From contig JAFVPD010000024.1 in the NCBI GenBank assembly GCA_017505535.1, positions 28,109 to 92,108 on the forward strand: a DNA stretch of 64,000 nt, in the 5' to 3' direction. Under the pieces are notes generated by a model, which was not told the DNA's origin, made no database searches, and saw only the letters and a program-made list of their open reading frames with translations. The position numbers and the translations under genes are program-made. The first letter of the stretch is position 1. The number at the start of each line of letters is the position of its first letter. Positions 37,093 through 44,815 of the stretch are shown piece by piece. This DNA is from Muribaculaceae bacterium. GTDB taxonomy: Bacteria; Bacteroidota; Bacteroidia; Bacteroidales; Muribaculaceae.

Positions 37093-38529
37093 TTACTTGT
37101 TTACAAATACGAGGTATTCTCCGGCCTTCATCAAATAGTCTTCGGGAATTGAGGCAGGCTTGCCGGTGAAATAATTTACCATGTTAGTCAAATCGGGCTC
37201 CTTGCCATTGAATGTGAGATATTCATCATGAGAGCCGAGGTTGACAATTACCACAACCGACGACTCGCCCTTAGTGCGGCTAAACGCATAGAGCGAAAGG
37301 CTTTGAGTAGCATATCTCACCATTTCACCACCGGCTTCACCGGCAGCGAGAGCAGCTTCATTGTGTTTGAGAGCGTTCAATTTTTGATAGAACGTAAAAT
37401 ATTCATTGCGAGGTTCCCATGCAGGAGCTTCATCTTTTTTGAAGAATTCAAAAGCACGATTCATGCCGGTTTCTTGGCCTGTATAGATGAGAGGCATTCC
37501 GGGGAGAGTGTATGACAACACCGCAAAAGCATCTGACAAGTTTCCAAGACGTTCAAATTCGGTTCCTTCCCATGAATTGAGGTCATGGTTGGTTATCATG
37601 TTCATCAAATAGCTATCTTTGGGATATTCTTGTGCTTGCGATGCGAGCAACGAATCGATTGCTATTGCATACTTTTGAGGGAATGTGCGCATAGGCTCGC
37701 CTTCTTTCTTGAACGTATATTGTCCCGATGTTGCAGCGATTTCGCTGAAAAGATCCTTCATCGGCCAGTTATAGCCCATGTTGAATGCATGTTTTTGCAA
37801 CTCGGGTTTGCTGGCTTCGGCAAGCATGAACAACTCTGGTTTAACCGAGTCGAGTTGAGGGCGAGTTTCGTCCCAGAAATCGGTGGGGACTTCACCTGCC
37901 ACGTCACAACGATAACCATCTACGCCAATCTCAGTGAGCCAGAATTTTAGAGCGTCAACCATTGCCGCACGCATTTCACGATTGTCGTAGTTGAGTTCAT
38001 AAACATCGGTCCAGTCAAAAGGTCCATACATTTCACCTTTCTCGTTTTTAGAGAACCACTCGGGGTGTTCAGTCACCCAAGCGTTGTCACAGCCTGTGTG
38101 GTTGGGCACCCAATCAAGAATAACCTTCATGCCCATTGAATGAGCTGAATCAACAACCGCTTTAAATTCTTCGATCGTTCCAAATTCGGGATTGAATGCT
38201 TTATAGTCTTTAACGGCATAGTAGCTGCCGAGCTCGCCTTTGCGATTAAGTTCTGAGATGGGGTGAATGGGCATAAACCACAAGATGTCAACACCAAGTT
38301 CTTTGAGGCGTGGAAGATGTTCGCCAAACTCTTTAACCGATGCCGACGGGGTGTATTGACGCAAGTTAACCTCATAGATTACTGCGTTGCGGCTCCATTG
38401 TGGATGGTTGACAGTAGTGTAGGTTGAATCACGCTCGGGTGTAGCCACCTTGTCGGCTTTCTTATTACAGCCCACAGAGAATAGCGAAGCCACTCCGGCA
38501 ATGAGTGAAAAGAAGAAAAACTTTTTCAT
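37093..38529 (-). CDS. alpha-amylase-family glycoside hydrolase lipoprotein (GH13)
   Basis: A 478-aa lipoprotein (lipobox FSVGC) with a GH13 barrel that cleaves alpha-1,4 glucans. Catalytic regions: DWVPNHTG, DGYRCDVAGEVP (nucleophile Asp), ELFMLAEAS (acid/base Glu), ITNHDLNSWEG (transition-state Asp). A short beta-sandwich C domain ends LMKAGEYLVFVNK. No sus genes are next to it, so it looks like a lone surface or periplasmic amylase. A minus-strand TATCTTTG at 38578-38571 is the likely -7 element. Confidence 0.95.
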   Translation of the reverse strand: MKKFFFFSLIAGVASLFSVGCNKKADKVATPERDSTYTTVNHPQWSRNAVIYEVNLRQYTPSASVKEFGEHLPRLKELGVDILWFMPIHPISELNRKGELGSYYAVKDYKAFNPEFGTIEEFKAVVDSAHSMGMKVILDWVPNHTGCDNAWVTEHPEWFSKNEKGEMYGPFDWTDVYELNYDNREMRAAMVDALKFWLTEIGVDGYRCDVAGEVPTDFWDETRPQLDSVKPELFMLAEASKPELQKHAFNMGYNWPMKDLFSEIAATSGQYTFKKEGEPMRTFPQKYAIAIDSLLASQAQEYPKDSYLMNMITNHDLNSWEGTEFERLGNLSDAFAVLSYTLPGMPLIYTGQETGMNRAFEFFKKDEAPAWEPRNEYFTFYQKLNALKHNEAALAAGEAGGEMVRYATQSLSLYAFSRTKGESSVVVIVNLGSHDEYLTFNGKEPDLTNMVNYFTGKPASIPEDYLMKAGEYLVFVNK

Positions 38530-38879
38530 AAATCGATATGGTATTAATAATGTAGTATGATATAATTATACAAAGATATATCATTTTATTCATAATTGTG
38601 TCACGTTGAGACAGAAAAAATGCCCAATTATTGAGCGAAAATGTCGCCTCGCGCAATTTTTCCCTCCCCAAAATTTTATTTTTTGAGGATTTTTCACTAT
38701 CTTTACATAACCAAAATTAATATGGGCACTTCTTGCAATGGCTATGAGGGCACACATCTCACCGGAACAAGACAAAAAATTTTGACCACCTATGCTACAA
38801 TTTGGCATAAGATGCGTCTAACTTTGTGCCAAAATTAAACACAAGCAATAAACACACCACAATATAATAGAGCAAAACT
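38530..38879. other. 350-bp gap between the amylase and AAA+ ATPase genes
   Basis: Holds the divergent amylase promoter near 38571, a TATCTTTA-like element near 38700 and the WYL-type operator-promoter of the ATPase (38789-38826). A 38-codon ORF (38722-38838) runs through the operator but shows no conserved features. Confidence 0.6.
38789..38826 (+). promoter_or_regulatory. operator-promoter of the AAA+ ATPase, shared design with the WYL gene
   Basis: CCTATGCT, 7 nt, GGCATA form an inverted repeat (TATGC and GCATA, 9-nt spacer), followed after 9 nt by TAACTTTG, a -7 element. The element at 40609-40646 has the same parts at identical distances. Confidence 0.7.
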
Positions 38880-40586
38880 ATGAGAAAATTAAAACTTACC
38901 GTCAGCAACACACAACCCAACTCGGAAGAAACCAAGCCCACAAAAGCACCTCGCCGCCTCGACCTCTTGAACGCAATCGAGCAGATTGTTGAAATGAGTT
39001 CGGACAATGGATTAACCGATGAGTTGTTCACTGAAGCAAAGCGCTACATCAGCTATGTATCACGCCGCATGAAACTAACTGCGGTGCAAGCCGTTTTATT
39101 TTCTTTATTTGTTGATCGTTGCGAAGACCGCGACATTCGCATGAACGACATCTCAAAAGCAATAAAGTGTCGCACCGTTAAGCTCATTCGTTACATGAAC
39201 GACATTGATGAATTGGAACGTCGCCATCTAATCACTTGCAATCGCAGCCGTCGCGACGCTCTCTCATATAGCGTTCCTTTTGATGTTATCAATGCTCTCA
39301 AGCTCAATGAAGTATATGAATACTCTGTCCCGGCCAACATTACAGCCGACGAGTTGTTTTCCCACATTGACGACCTGCTTGACAAGCGCACCGACGACAA
39401 CATTACGTTTAGCGCACTTATCGATAGCGTAAAACAACTCTTTGAGGCCAACCAACATTTGTCATTTGTGCGCAAATTCCAAAGTTTGGCACTCAGTACC
39501 ATGGACTCAATGCTGTTTCTTCATTTTTGCAACCTCTTTGTGCAAAACAGCGACGACCACATTTGCTGTCATGATTTTGATGATTTATATGACCGTAATT
39601 TTGATTTCGTACGTGCCAAACGCGAACTTTTCAATGGCTCGCATGACTTGCTTAGGTTTAAACTCGTCGAATACAACCACAGCAATGGATTTGTCGATCG
39701 CACGTCCTATCGCCTCTCAACCTTAGCCAAAGAAGATTTTCTATCAGAGCTAAGCATTTCTCTGTCATCGGGCGAGAATGATGAGCGTCTCACTAAACAC
39801 TCTTCCATCGTGGAGAAAACACTATACTACAACGAGCGTGAGCAGTCGCAGGTGGGCGAACTGTTTGACCTCCTTTCGCAAGACCGTTTCAACGAGATAT
39901 GTTCTCGTTTGGAAGAAAACGGCATGCGCAAAGGCTTTGCTTGTCTATTCTACGGGGCTCCGGGCACAGGTAAAACCGAGACAGTGCTCCAACTCGCACG
40001 CAAAACAGGACGTGACATTTTTCAAGTAAATTTTGCTCAACTCAAGAGTTGCTGGGTGGGCGAAAGCGAAAAGAACGTCAAACAGCTCTTTGATACCTAT
40101 CGTGCCATCGTGAATAAATCGCAAGTAGCACCGATTTTGCTATTCAACGAGGCCGATGCCATTTTCGGACGTCGCATGGAAGGAGTGCAACGCGCCGTTG
40201 ACAAAATGGAAAATGCCATTCAAAACATTATTCTCCAAGAGATGGAAACCCTTGAAGGAATCATGATTGCAACGACCAACCTCACCTCAAATCTCGATAA
40301 TGCGTTTGAACGCCGTTTCCTCTACAAAATCGAATTTGAGAAACCTTCGCTGAAGGCCAAAACCGAAATTTGGAAATCAATGATTCCGGAGCTGACAACG
40401 TCCGACGCCGAAACAATCGCAAGCGAATTCAATTTCAGTGGCGGACAAATTGAAAACATTGCGCGAAAACGCACCATCGATTGCATTTTGACCGGCAAAG
40501 AAAAAACCGACATCGAGACTTTGCGTCGATACTGCCAATCGGAACTCATCAGCAAAGATTCAGGAACAAAACGCGTCGGATTCTAA
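38880..40586 (+). CDS. AAA+ ATPase with N-terminal helical/wHTH-like region
   Basis: A 568-aa protein. Residues 1-330 are helical, with an HTH-like stretch (MNDISKAIKCRTVKLIRYM) around 88-106, and unlike named domains I know. Residues 350-520 are a classic AAA+ module: Walker A GAPGTGKT (359-366), pore-loop-like WVGESEKN, Walker B LLFNEADA (420-427), sensor 1 ATTNLT and FERRF arginine fingers (476-480). The Walker B acidic Asp is Asn here, so ATP turnover may differ. The gene and the WYL regulator 84 bp downstream appear to share an operator; probably a regulated stress or defence unit, but not proven. Confidence 0.72.
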   Translation: MRKLKLTVSNTQPNSEETKPTKAPRRLDLLNAIEQIVEMSSDNGLTDELFTEAKRYISYVSRRMKLTAVQAVLFSLFVDRCEDRDIRMNDISKAIKCRTVKLIRYMNDIDELERRHLITCNRSRRDALSYSVPFDVINALKLNEVYEYSVPANITADELFSHIDDLLDKRTDDNITFSALIDSVKQLFEANQHLSFVRKFQSLALSTMDSMLFLHFCNLFVQNSDDHICCHDFDDLYDRNFDFVRAKRELFNGSHDLLRFKLVEYNHSNGFVDRTSYRLSTLAKEDFLSELSISLSSGENDERLTKHSSIVEKTLYYNEREQSQVGELFDLLSQDRFNEICSRLEENGMRKGFACLFYGAPGTGKTETVLQLARKTGRDIFQVNFAQLKSCWVGESEKNVKQLFDTYRAIVNKSQVAPILLFNEADAIFGRRMEGVQRAVDKMENAIQNIILQEMETLEGIMIATTNLTSNLDNAFERRFLYKIEFEKPSLKAKTEIWKSMIPELTTSDAETIASEFNFSGGQIENIARKRTIDCILTGKEKTDIETLRRYCQSELISKDSGTKRVGF

Positions 40587-40608
40587 ATTTAAACACCACT
40601 TTTGCAAA

Positions 40609-40646
40609 CCTATGCTTTGAAATGGCATAGGTTTGCGCTAAATTTG
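40609..40646 (+). promoter_or_regulatory. operator-promoter of the WYL regulator (autoregulation candidate)
   Basis: CCTATGC and GCATAGG are perfect 7-bp inverted copies with a 9-nt spacer (40609-40631), then TAAATTTG at 40639-40646. It matches the upstream operator at 38789 in all distances. Confidence 0.75.
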
Positions 40647-40669
40647 CACCCAATAAAAACACAAATACT

Positions 40670-41572
40670 ATGGCAAAAGACCTATTTAATCGTTACATTT
40701 GGCTCGTTGACACGATATATCGCGCCAAGAAAATCACATTTGAAGAAATCAACGAACGTTGGTTGAGGACCGACATGAGCGAAGGTGAAGATTTGCCTTT
40801 GCGCACATTTCATAACCACCGAAAAGCCATAGAGCAAATGTTTGACATCAACATCGAGTGTAACAAGCGTGGGGGATATTACTACTACATTGAAAACGCC
40901 GAGGAGATGGAACGAGGCGGAGTGCGCAGTTGGCTTCTCAACACTTTTGCTGTGAGCAACCTCATCAATGAAAGCCACCACTTGAAACAACGCATCTTAT
41001 TTGAGAACATTCCGTCAGGTCGGGAATATCTCACCCACATCATCGAGGCCATGCGCGACTCGCAAGCAATCGAAATCACCTATCAAAGTTTCACACGCGA
41101 CGAGCCCCACACCTACGAGATTGAGCCTTATTGTGTAAAAGTGTTCCGTCAACGATGGTATATGCTCGCCTACAACCCCTCTTACCGCGAAATACGCACC
41201 TATGCTCTCGATCGCATTCAGAGCCTCAACACCACCTCGCGACATTTCACCATTCCCAAGGATTTTAATGCGCAAGACTTTTTCTATTACTCATTCGGAA
41301 TCATTAATGATCCCAACTATGACGTAGAGGTGATTCAAATAAAAGTCAATGCCCACGAGCGCAAATATCTCAGAGCTCTACCAATGCATCACACCCAAAC
41401 TGAGGTCGAAACCACCCCCGACTATTCAATCATGGAATATACTTTGCGCCCGACCTACGACTTCAGGCAAGAGCTATTGTCACGCATAAACGGCATTGAG
41501 GTCCTTTCGCCCATTTGGCTCAGAGACGCTATGCGCGAGGACATATCTTCAATGATGGAGCTTTATCGGTAG
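40670..41572 (+). CDS. WYL-domain transcriptional regulator
   Basis: A 300-aa WYL-family protein. N-terminal winged HTH (about residues 1-75), then a WYL domain (about 125-200) with the WYM at 163-165 (RQRWYMLAYN) and IRTYALDRIQSL, and a C-terminal WCX-like region. WYL proteins (such as BrxR and CapW) bind inverted repeats and repress defence or DNA-damage genes, sensing a nucleic-acid-type ligand. A site that fits lies in its own promoter and in that of the AAA+ gene. Its stop is 1 bp from that of the convergent Cu/Zn permease. Confidence 0.9.
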   Translation: MAKDLFNRYIWLVDTIYRAKKITFEEINERWLRTDMSEGEDLPLRTFHNHRKAIEQMFDINIECNKRGGYYYYIENAEEMERGGVRSWLLNTFAVSNLINESHHLKQRILFENIPSGREYLTHIIEAMRDSQAIEITYQSFTRDEPHTYEIEPYCVKVFRQRWYMLAYNPSYREIRTYALDRIQSLNTTSRHFTIPKDFNAQDFFYYSFGIINDPNYDVEVIQIKVNAHERKYLRALPMHHTQTEVETTPDYSIMEYTLRPTYDFRQELLSRINGIEVLSPIWLRDAMREDISSMMELYR

Positions 41573-41573
41573 G

Positions 41574-42854
41574 CTACAATCTACTTGCCTTAAACCCCAC
41601 CGAATCGACTGCCGCGACGACTTGAGCCTCGCTCACTCGTCCTTTCACCACCGCTGTGCCGTTGTCAAGATCCACCACAACCTGTTCGACACCATCAATG
41701 TCGGCAATGGCACGTTTCACCCCTTTGGCGCAGTGTATGCACCTCATTCCCTCGATTTTATACCTGTTCTCCAACGGCATTTCCTCGGGGACCGAAGCGG
41801 TTGTTGTCGCGGCACATGATTGGCACGATGGGCATGGTTGACTTGTTTTGCGCATATACTTAGCGATAAAAGCATTTACCAACAATGCCATGAGCAATGC
41901 ACTGCATGCCACGTTAAACCAATCTGTCCCCTCTTGCATACCACAATGAGCACAATCCGACATCATTGTTGGGACAAACCATTCTCGTGGCAAAAGATAG
42001 TCTATTCCCAACCCGAATATTATAGCTCCGGTGATTATCGAGATCAAATACACAAGCAACGTTTTAAGTCCCAACACCTTTTTCACCACAAGAATAGACG
42101 CCACATTGACTGCCGGACCGGCCATCAACAACACCAATGCCGTGCCGGGGCTCAATCCTTTAAGCATCAGGGCCACAGCAATGGGTATAGACCCTGTTGC
42201 ACACAGATACATCGGGATTGCACATAGCAACACAAGCAACATGCCGACAAGCGGTTTGTCGGAAAATTGCATGAAAAAACTATCCGGGACAAAGACCGTT
42301 ATGAGTCCGGCCACCACAAGCCCGAGTATCAACCAACGGCCTATGCTCTGCATCATATCTACAAAGCCATATTTAAACACAGCACACACTTTTCCCCACA
42401 ATGTTGCGGGGCGAGGCTCTTCGGATTGAGGTCCTTTGGCGTCACCTCGTGATGCGCTATCATCTTTCACTGCCACATTTGCGAGACAACCGCCCATCAA
42501 CGACGTAAACAATGCTGTAACCGGGCGCAGTATTGCAAACGGCAAGCCCATCAACGCATAGGTGGCAAAGATGGAATCGACTCCCGTTTGAGGCGTTGCA
42601 ATGAGAAACGATACCGTCGCACCTTTCGATGCTCCCTCACGATGCAACGACATGGCTGTGGGTAACACCCCACACGAACAGAGTGGCAATGGTATTCCAA
42701 ACAAGGCGGCATACAACACCGACCTAAACGACACGTCCGACATATAGCGGTTATAAAACGTCGCCGGAACAAATACATGCAACAATCCGGCAAGCAAAAA
42801 ACCGAGCAGCAAAAATGGCGACATTTCGTTTATCAATCCCAAAACTTCTTCCAT
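41574..42854 (-). CDS. SO_0444-family Cu/Zn efflux permease with C-terminal HMA domain
   Basis: A 426-aa membrane protein. Two permease halves of about four helices each, with GIPLPLCSCGVLPTA, ATPQTGVDSI and MAGPAVNVASI, the family core motifs, joined by a cytoplasmic linker. The C-terminal 66 residues are an HMA metal-binding domain (MRCIHCAKG) after a Cys-rich segment (CPSCQSC). Efflux of copper or zinc is the family proposal. The ATG at 42854 is chosen; an upstream extension of 21 residues is hydrophobic but not family-like. Confidence 0.87.
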   Translation of the reverse strand: MEEVLGLINEMSPFLLLGFLLAGLLHVFVPATFYNRYMSDVSFRSVLYAALFGIPLPLCSCGVLPTAMSLHREGASKGATVSFLIATPQTGVDSIFATYALMGLPFAILRPVTALFTSLMGGCLANVAVKDDSASRGDAKGPQSEEPRPATLWGKVCAVFKYGFVDMMQSIGRWLILGLVVAGLITVFVPDSFFMQFSDKPLVGMLLVLLCAIPMYLCATGSIPIAVALMLKGLSPGTALVLLMAGPAVNVASILVVKKVLGLKTLLVYLISIITGAIIFGLGIDYLLPREWFVPTMMSDCAHCGMQEGTDWFNVACSALLMALLVNAFIAKYMRKTSQPCPSCQSCAATTTASVPEEMPLENRYKIEGMRCIHCAKGVKRAIADIDGVEQVVVDLDNGTAVVKGRVSEAQVVAAVDSVGFKASRL

Positions 42855-42963
42855 AAGTCCTATATTTACCAACAAAGTTAGCGAATATATACGTCTTACC
42901 ATTCCAAAACATTGCATTTTTCAACAAAATCCACGTTATTAGCAAAAGTTTTTCCTAAATTTG

Positions 42964-42994
42964 TTGCGTAATTGAAAAATAAACTCTAATTTTG
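42964..42994 (+). promoter_or_regulatory. tRNA-Asn promoter, copy 1
   Basis: TTG at 42964-42966, 20 nt, TAATTTTG at 42987-42994, 31 bp before the tRNA. Confidence 0.8.
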
Positions 42995-43025
42995 CAACGC
43001 AATTCCCAAAAGGGTTGTACAACCT

Positions 43026-43099
43026 GCTTCAGTAGCTCAGTTGGTTAGAGCACCTGACTGTTAATCAGGGGGTCGTTGGTTCAAGCCCATCCTGAAGCG
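43026..43099 (+). tRNA. tRNA-Asn (GTT), copy 1
   Basis: 74-nt cloverleaf: acceptor GCTTCAG/CTGAAGC, D arm GCTCAGTTGGTTAGAGC, anticodon loop CTGTTAA giving GTT, T loop TTCAAGC, discriminator G. CCA not encoded. Identical to the gene at 58962. Confidence 0.97.
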
Positions 43100-43100
43100 C

Positions 43101-43135
43101 AAGCGAGTCACAGAAATGTGACTCGCTTTTCTTTT
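43101..43135 (+). terminator. terminator after tRNA-Asn copy 1
   Basis: 12-bp perfect stem (AAGCGAGTCACA and TGTGACTCGCTT, GAAA tetraloop) followed by TTCTTTT. Confidence 0.9.
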
Positions 43136-43141
43136 GCCTCC

Positions 43142-43358
43142 TATTTAGCTGCTCCCCACGTAAGAGAGCCTAGTAAGAGAGCCTACCTTCGCAGGAGTGT
43201 AATTTGCTGTCCCCATAGATGTAGGGGGACGAGACCGAGCCGGGCGAGGTCGGAGTGGGTACTGAACGAGATTTAGTCGCTGTTAAATACCCCTCCGGGT
43301 CTTCGACCCACCTCCCCTACTTTAGTGGAGGAACTGTTTCGGCTCCCACAAACTTATG
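43142..43358. repeat. intergenic repeat, long copy
   Basis: Begins TATTTAGCTGCTC and ends in GTGGAGGAACTGTTTCGGC then CCCACAAA-TTATG. The same two ends appear, 54 bp in all, at 50812-50865. The inside is rich in short inversions (CCGGGTCTTCGACCC, CCTCC and GGAGG). It shows no ORF and occupies most of the 328-bp gap here. I take it to be a dispersed palindromic repeat family. Confidence 0.65.
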
Positions 43359-43406
43359 TCTTTATGTTCTTTTGTCTGAAAAATAAAGACTGGGGTATAA
43401 CATAGA

Positions 43407-43440
43407 AAACGGGCGAGTTGATGATGCGACTCGCCCGTTT
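43407..43440. terminator. hairpin terminator of the 43.5-kb gene
   Basis: 12-bp stem (AAACGGGCGAGT and ACTCGCCCGTTT, 10-nt loop) 24 bp past the stop of the leftward gene, then T-rich on that strand. Confidence 0.8.
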
Positions 43441-43463
43441 CTACTATCAATTAAACTAAACTT

Positions 43464-44801
43464 TTATTTATAGTTAACTTTTTGTTTGATGGGAGATTTT
43501 TGACGCATGTCGTAGCTACCCCAGCTGCCGGCTTGGTAGTTTTGCCACAACATTTGATGAGAAACATAGTACTCGCCACCTTCTTTGATGATTACATCGA
43601 CATTGATGCTGCGGTGGTCGGTGCGGTTGAAATTGTTGGGGTCGGTATATACGTGCCAATCGCTTTCCACCACGATAGCTTTCACAAATGAAGCGCCAAA
43701 CTTAGCCTTAGCTTGTGCAGTTGCTTGATTTTTGATTGTAGCCGATACGGGGGCTGCTTTAGGCATTTCAACCGGAGTTGAGTTTGCTGTTCGAGCTACA
43801 TCGAGCCATTTATCATAATATTGTTGATACATCAACTTAAAGTCATCTTCCATGTCCAAGTAAATGTCATCGTTCTTGCGGTTTGAATTGAAGCGTTCGC
43901 GTTCGATATCGCTTTTCATCATTCTATAATCCTTGAAAAGAAGATTGAAAGCATCGGCAATGCGGCCTTCGGCTTGAGCTTGTTTAGCTTCAGCCATTGT
44001 TTGTTGCATAGCGCTACGCATAACTTCATAGGTAGTGTTATCCATGAATGCACCGTAGGCATCGTCATTATCTACTCGTTTCCAACGCTTCAAGCGGTCA
44101 TCTTCCGATTCCAACAAACTGATTTGTGTTCCGTCATTGAGCAAAAGTTTGCGCATTCCCGACATACCGGTATATTCTTCGGCCCAACCAAGTCGAGTTC
44201 TCTTATAGGGCACAGTGTGCACAATAGAACTAAGAGCCAAGATTTCATATGCGCGTCGTGCACGAATGTAGCATCTGTAACCTTCAACTTCATTGGGGTG
44301 CTTGATGAAGTAAGAGAAATAGGCCACCAACGGATATTCGGTAACATGCACTTGTTTCAATCCTCTCGTTGGTGATTGATAGTCAAAGAATTCAAACAAC
44401 CAAAAATGCTCATCGTTATCAGGCAAATTTCCGAGAGCAATCCACTTCTCGTAATACTCTTTTACTTTGGGATTGTTGATGTCATAGAGAGGAGCATTCA
44501 CAGAATCCTCAACCGGCTGATAGATAAACACCTCGGGGTTGAGTTGCACCGCTGCAGCAGCCTGATTGTTGCCATCGGACTTGACAATGCTCTTTACAGG
44601 GCTTTCGCTTGAAGAGCTTTCGTTGGAAGAGCTATTGTCGTTAGACGAATTTGACTCGTTGCCACCGTCTATCGAAACTTCCACATTCACAGCCTTTTTA
44701 GCCTTCTTGAGCAAGCTTTTAAATTGAGCTGATGCAGTAAACTGCATTCCGAATATAACGGCTATCGCCATTATGATTCTTACAATTTGATTCTTTTTCA
44801 T
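43464..44801 (-). CDS. secreted protein of unknown function
   Basis: A 445-aa exported protein (signal peptide ending TASAQ). Residues about 50-75 are a Ser/Asn/Glu low-complexity run (NDNSSSNESSSSESP) and then a hydrophilic domain with helices rich in R, Y and E (KSDIERERFNSNRKNDDIYL). No known domain recognised. A last strand-rich part begins about residue 370 (VVESDWHVYTDP). It may be a surface-associated partner of the leucine-rich-repeat genes just upstream, but the link is positional only. Confidence 0.6.
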   Translation of the reverse strand: MKKNQIVRIIMAIAVIFGMQFTASAQFKSLLKKAKKAVNVEVSIDGGNESNSSNDNSSSNESSSSESPVKSIVKSDGNNQAAAAVQLNPEVFIYQPVEDSVNAPLYDINNPKVKEYYEKWIALGNLPDNDEHFWLFEFFDYQSPTRGLKQVHVTEYPLVAYFSYFIKHPNEVEGYRCYIRARRAYEILALSSIVHTVPYKRTRLGWAEEYTGMSGMRKLLLNDGTQISLLESEDDRLKRWKRVDNDDAYGAFMDNTTYEVMRSAMQQTMAEAKQAQAEGRIADAFNLLFKDYRMMKSDIERERFNSNRKNDDIYLDMEDDFKLMYQQYYDKWLDVARTANSTPVEMPKAAPVSATIKNQATAQAKAKFGASFVKAIVVESDWHVYTDPNNFNRTDHRSINVDVIIKEGGEYYVSHQMLWQNYQAGSWGSYDMRQKSPIKQKVNYK

Positions 44802-44815
44802 AATAATTGAATTTA

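Noticed and set aside
38722..38838. 38-codon ORF through the AAA+ operator
   Set aside because: No recognisable family, weak start context and it overlaps the operator-promoter of the ATPase gene.
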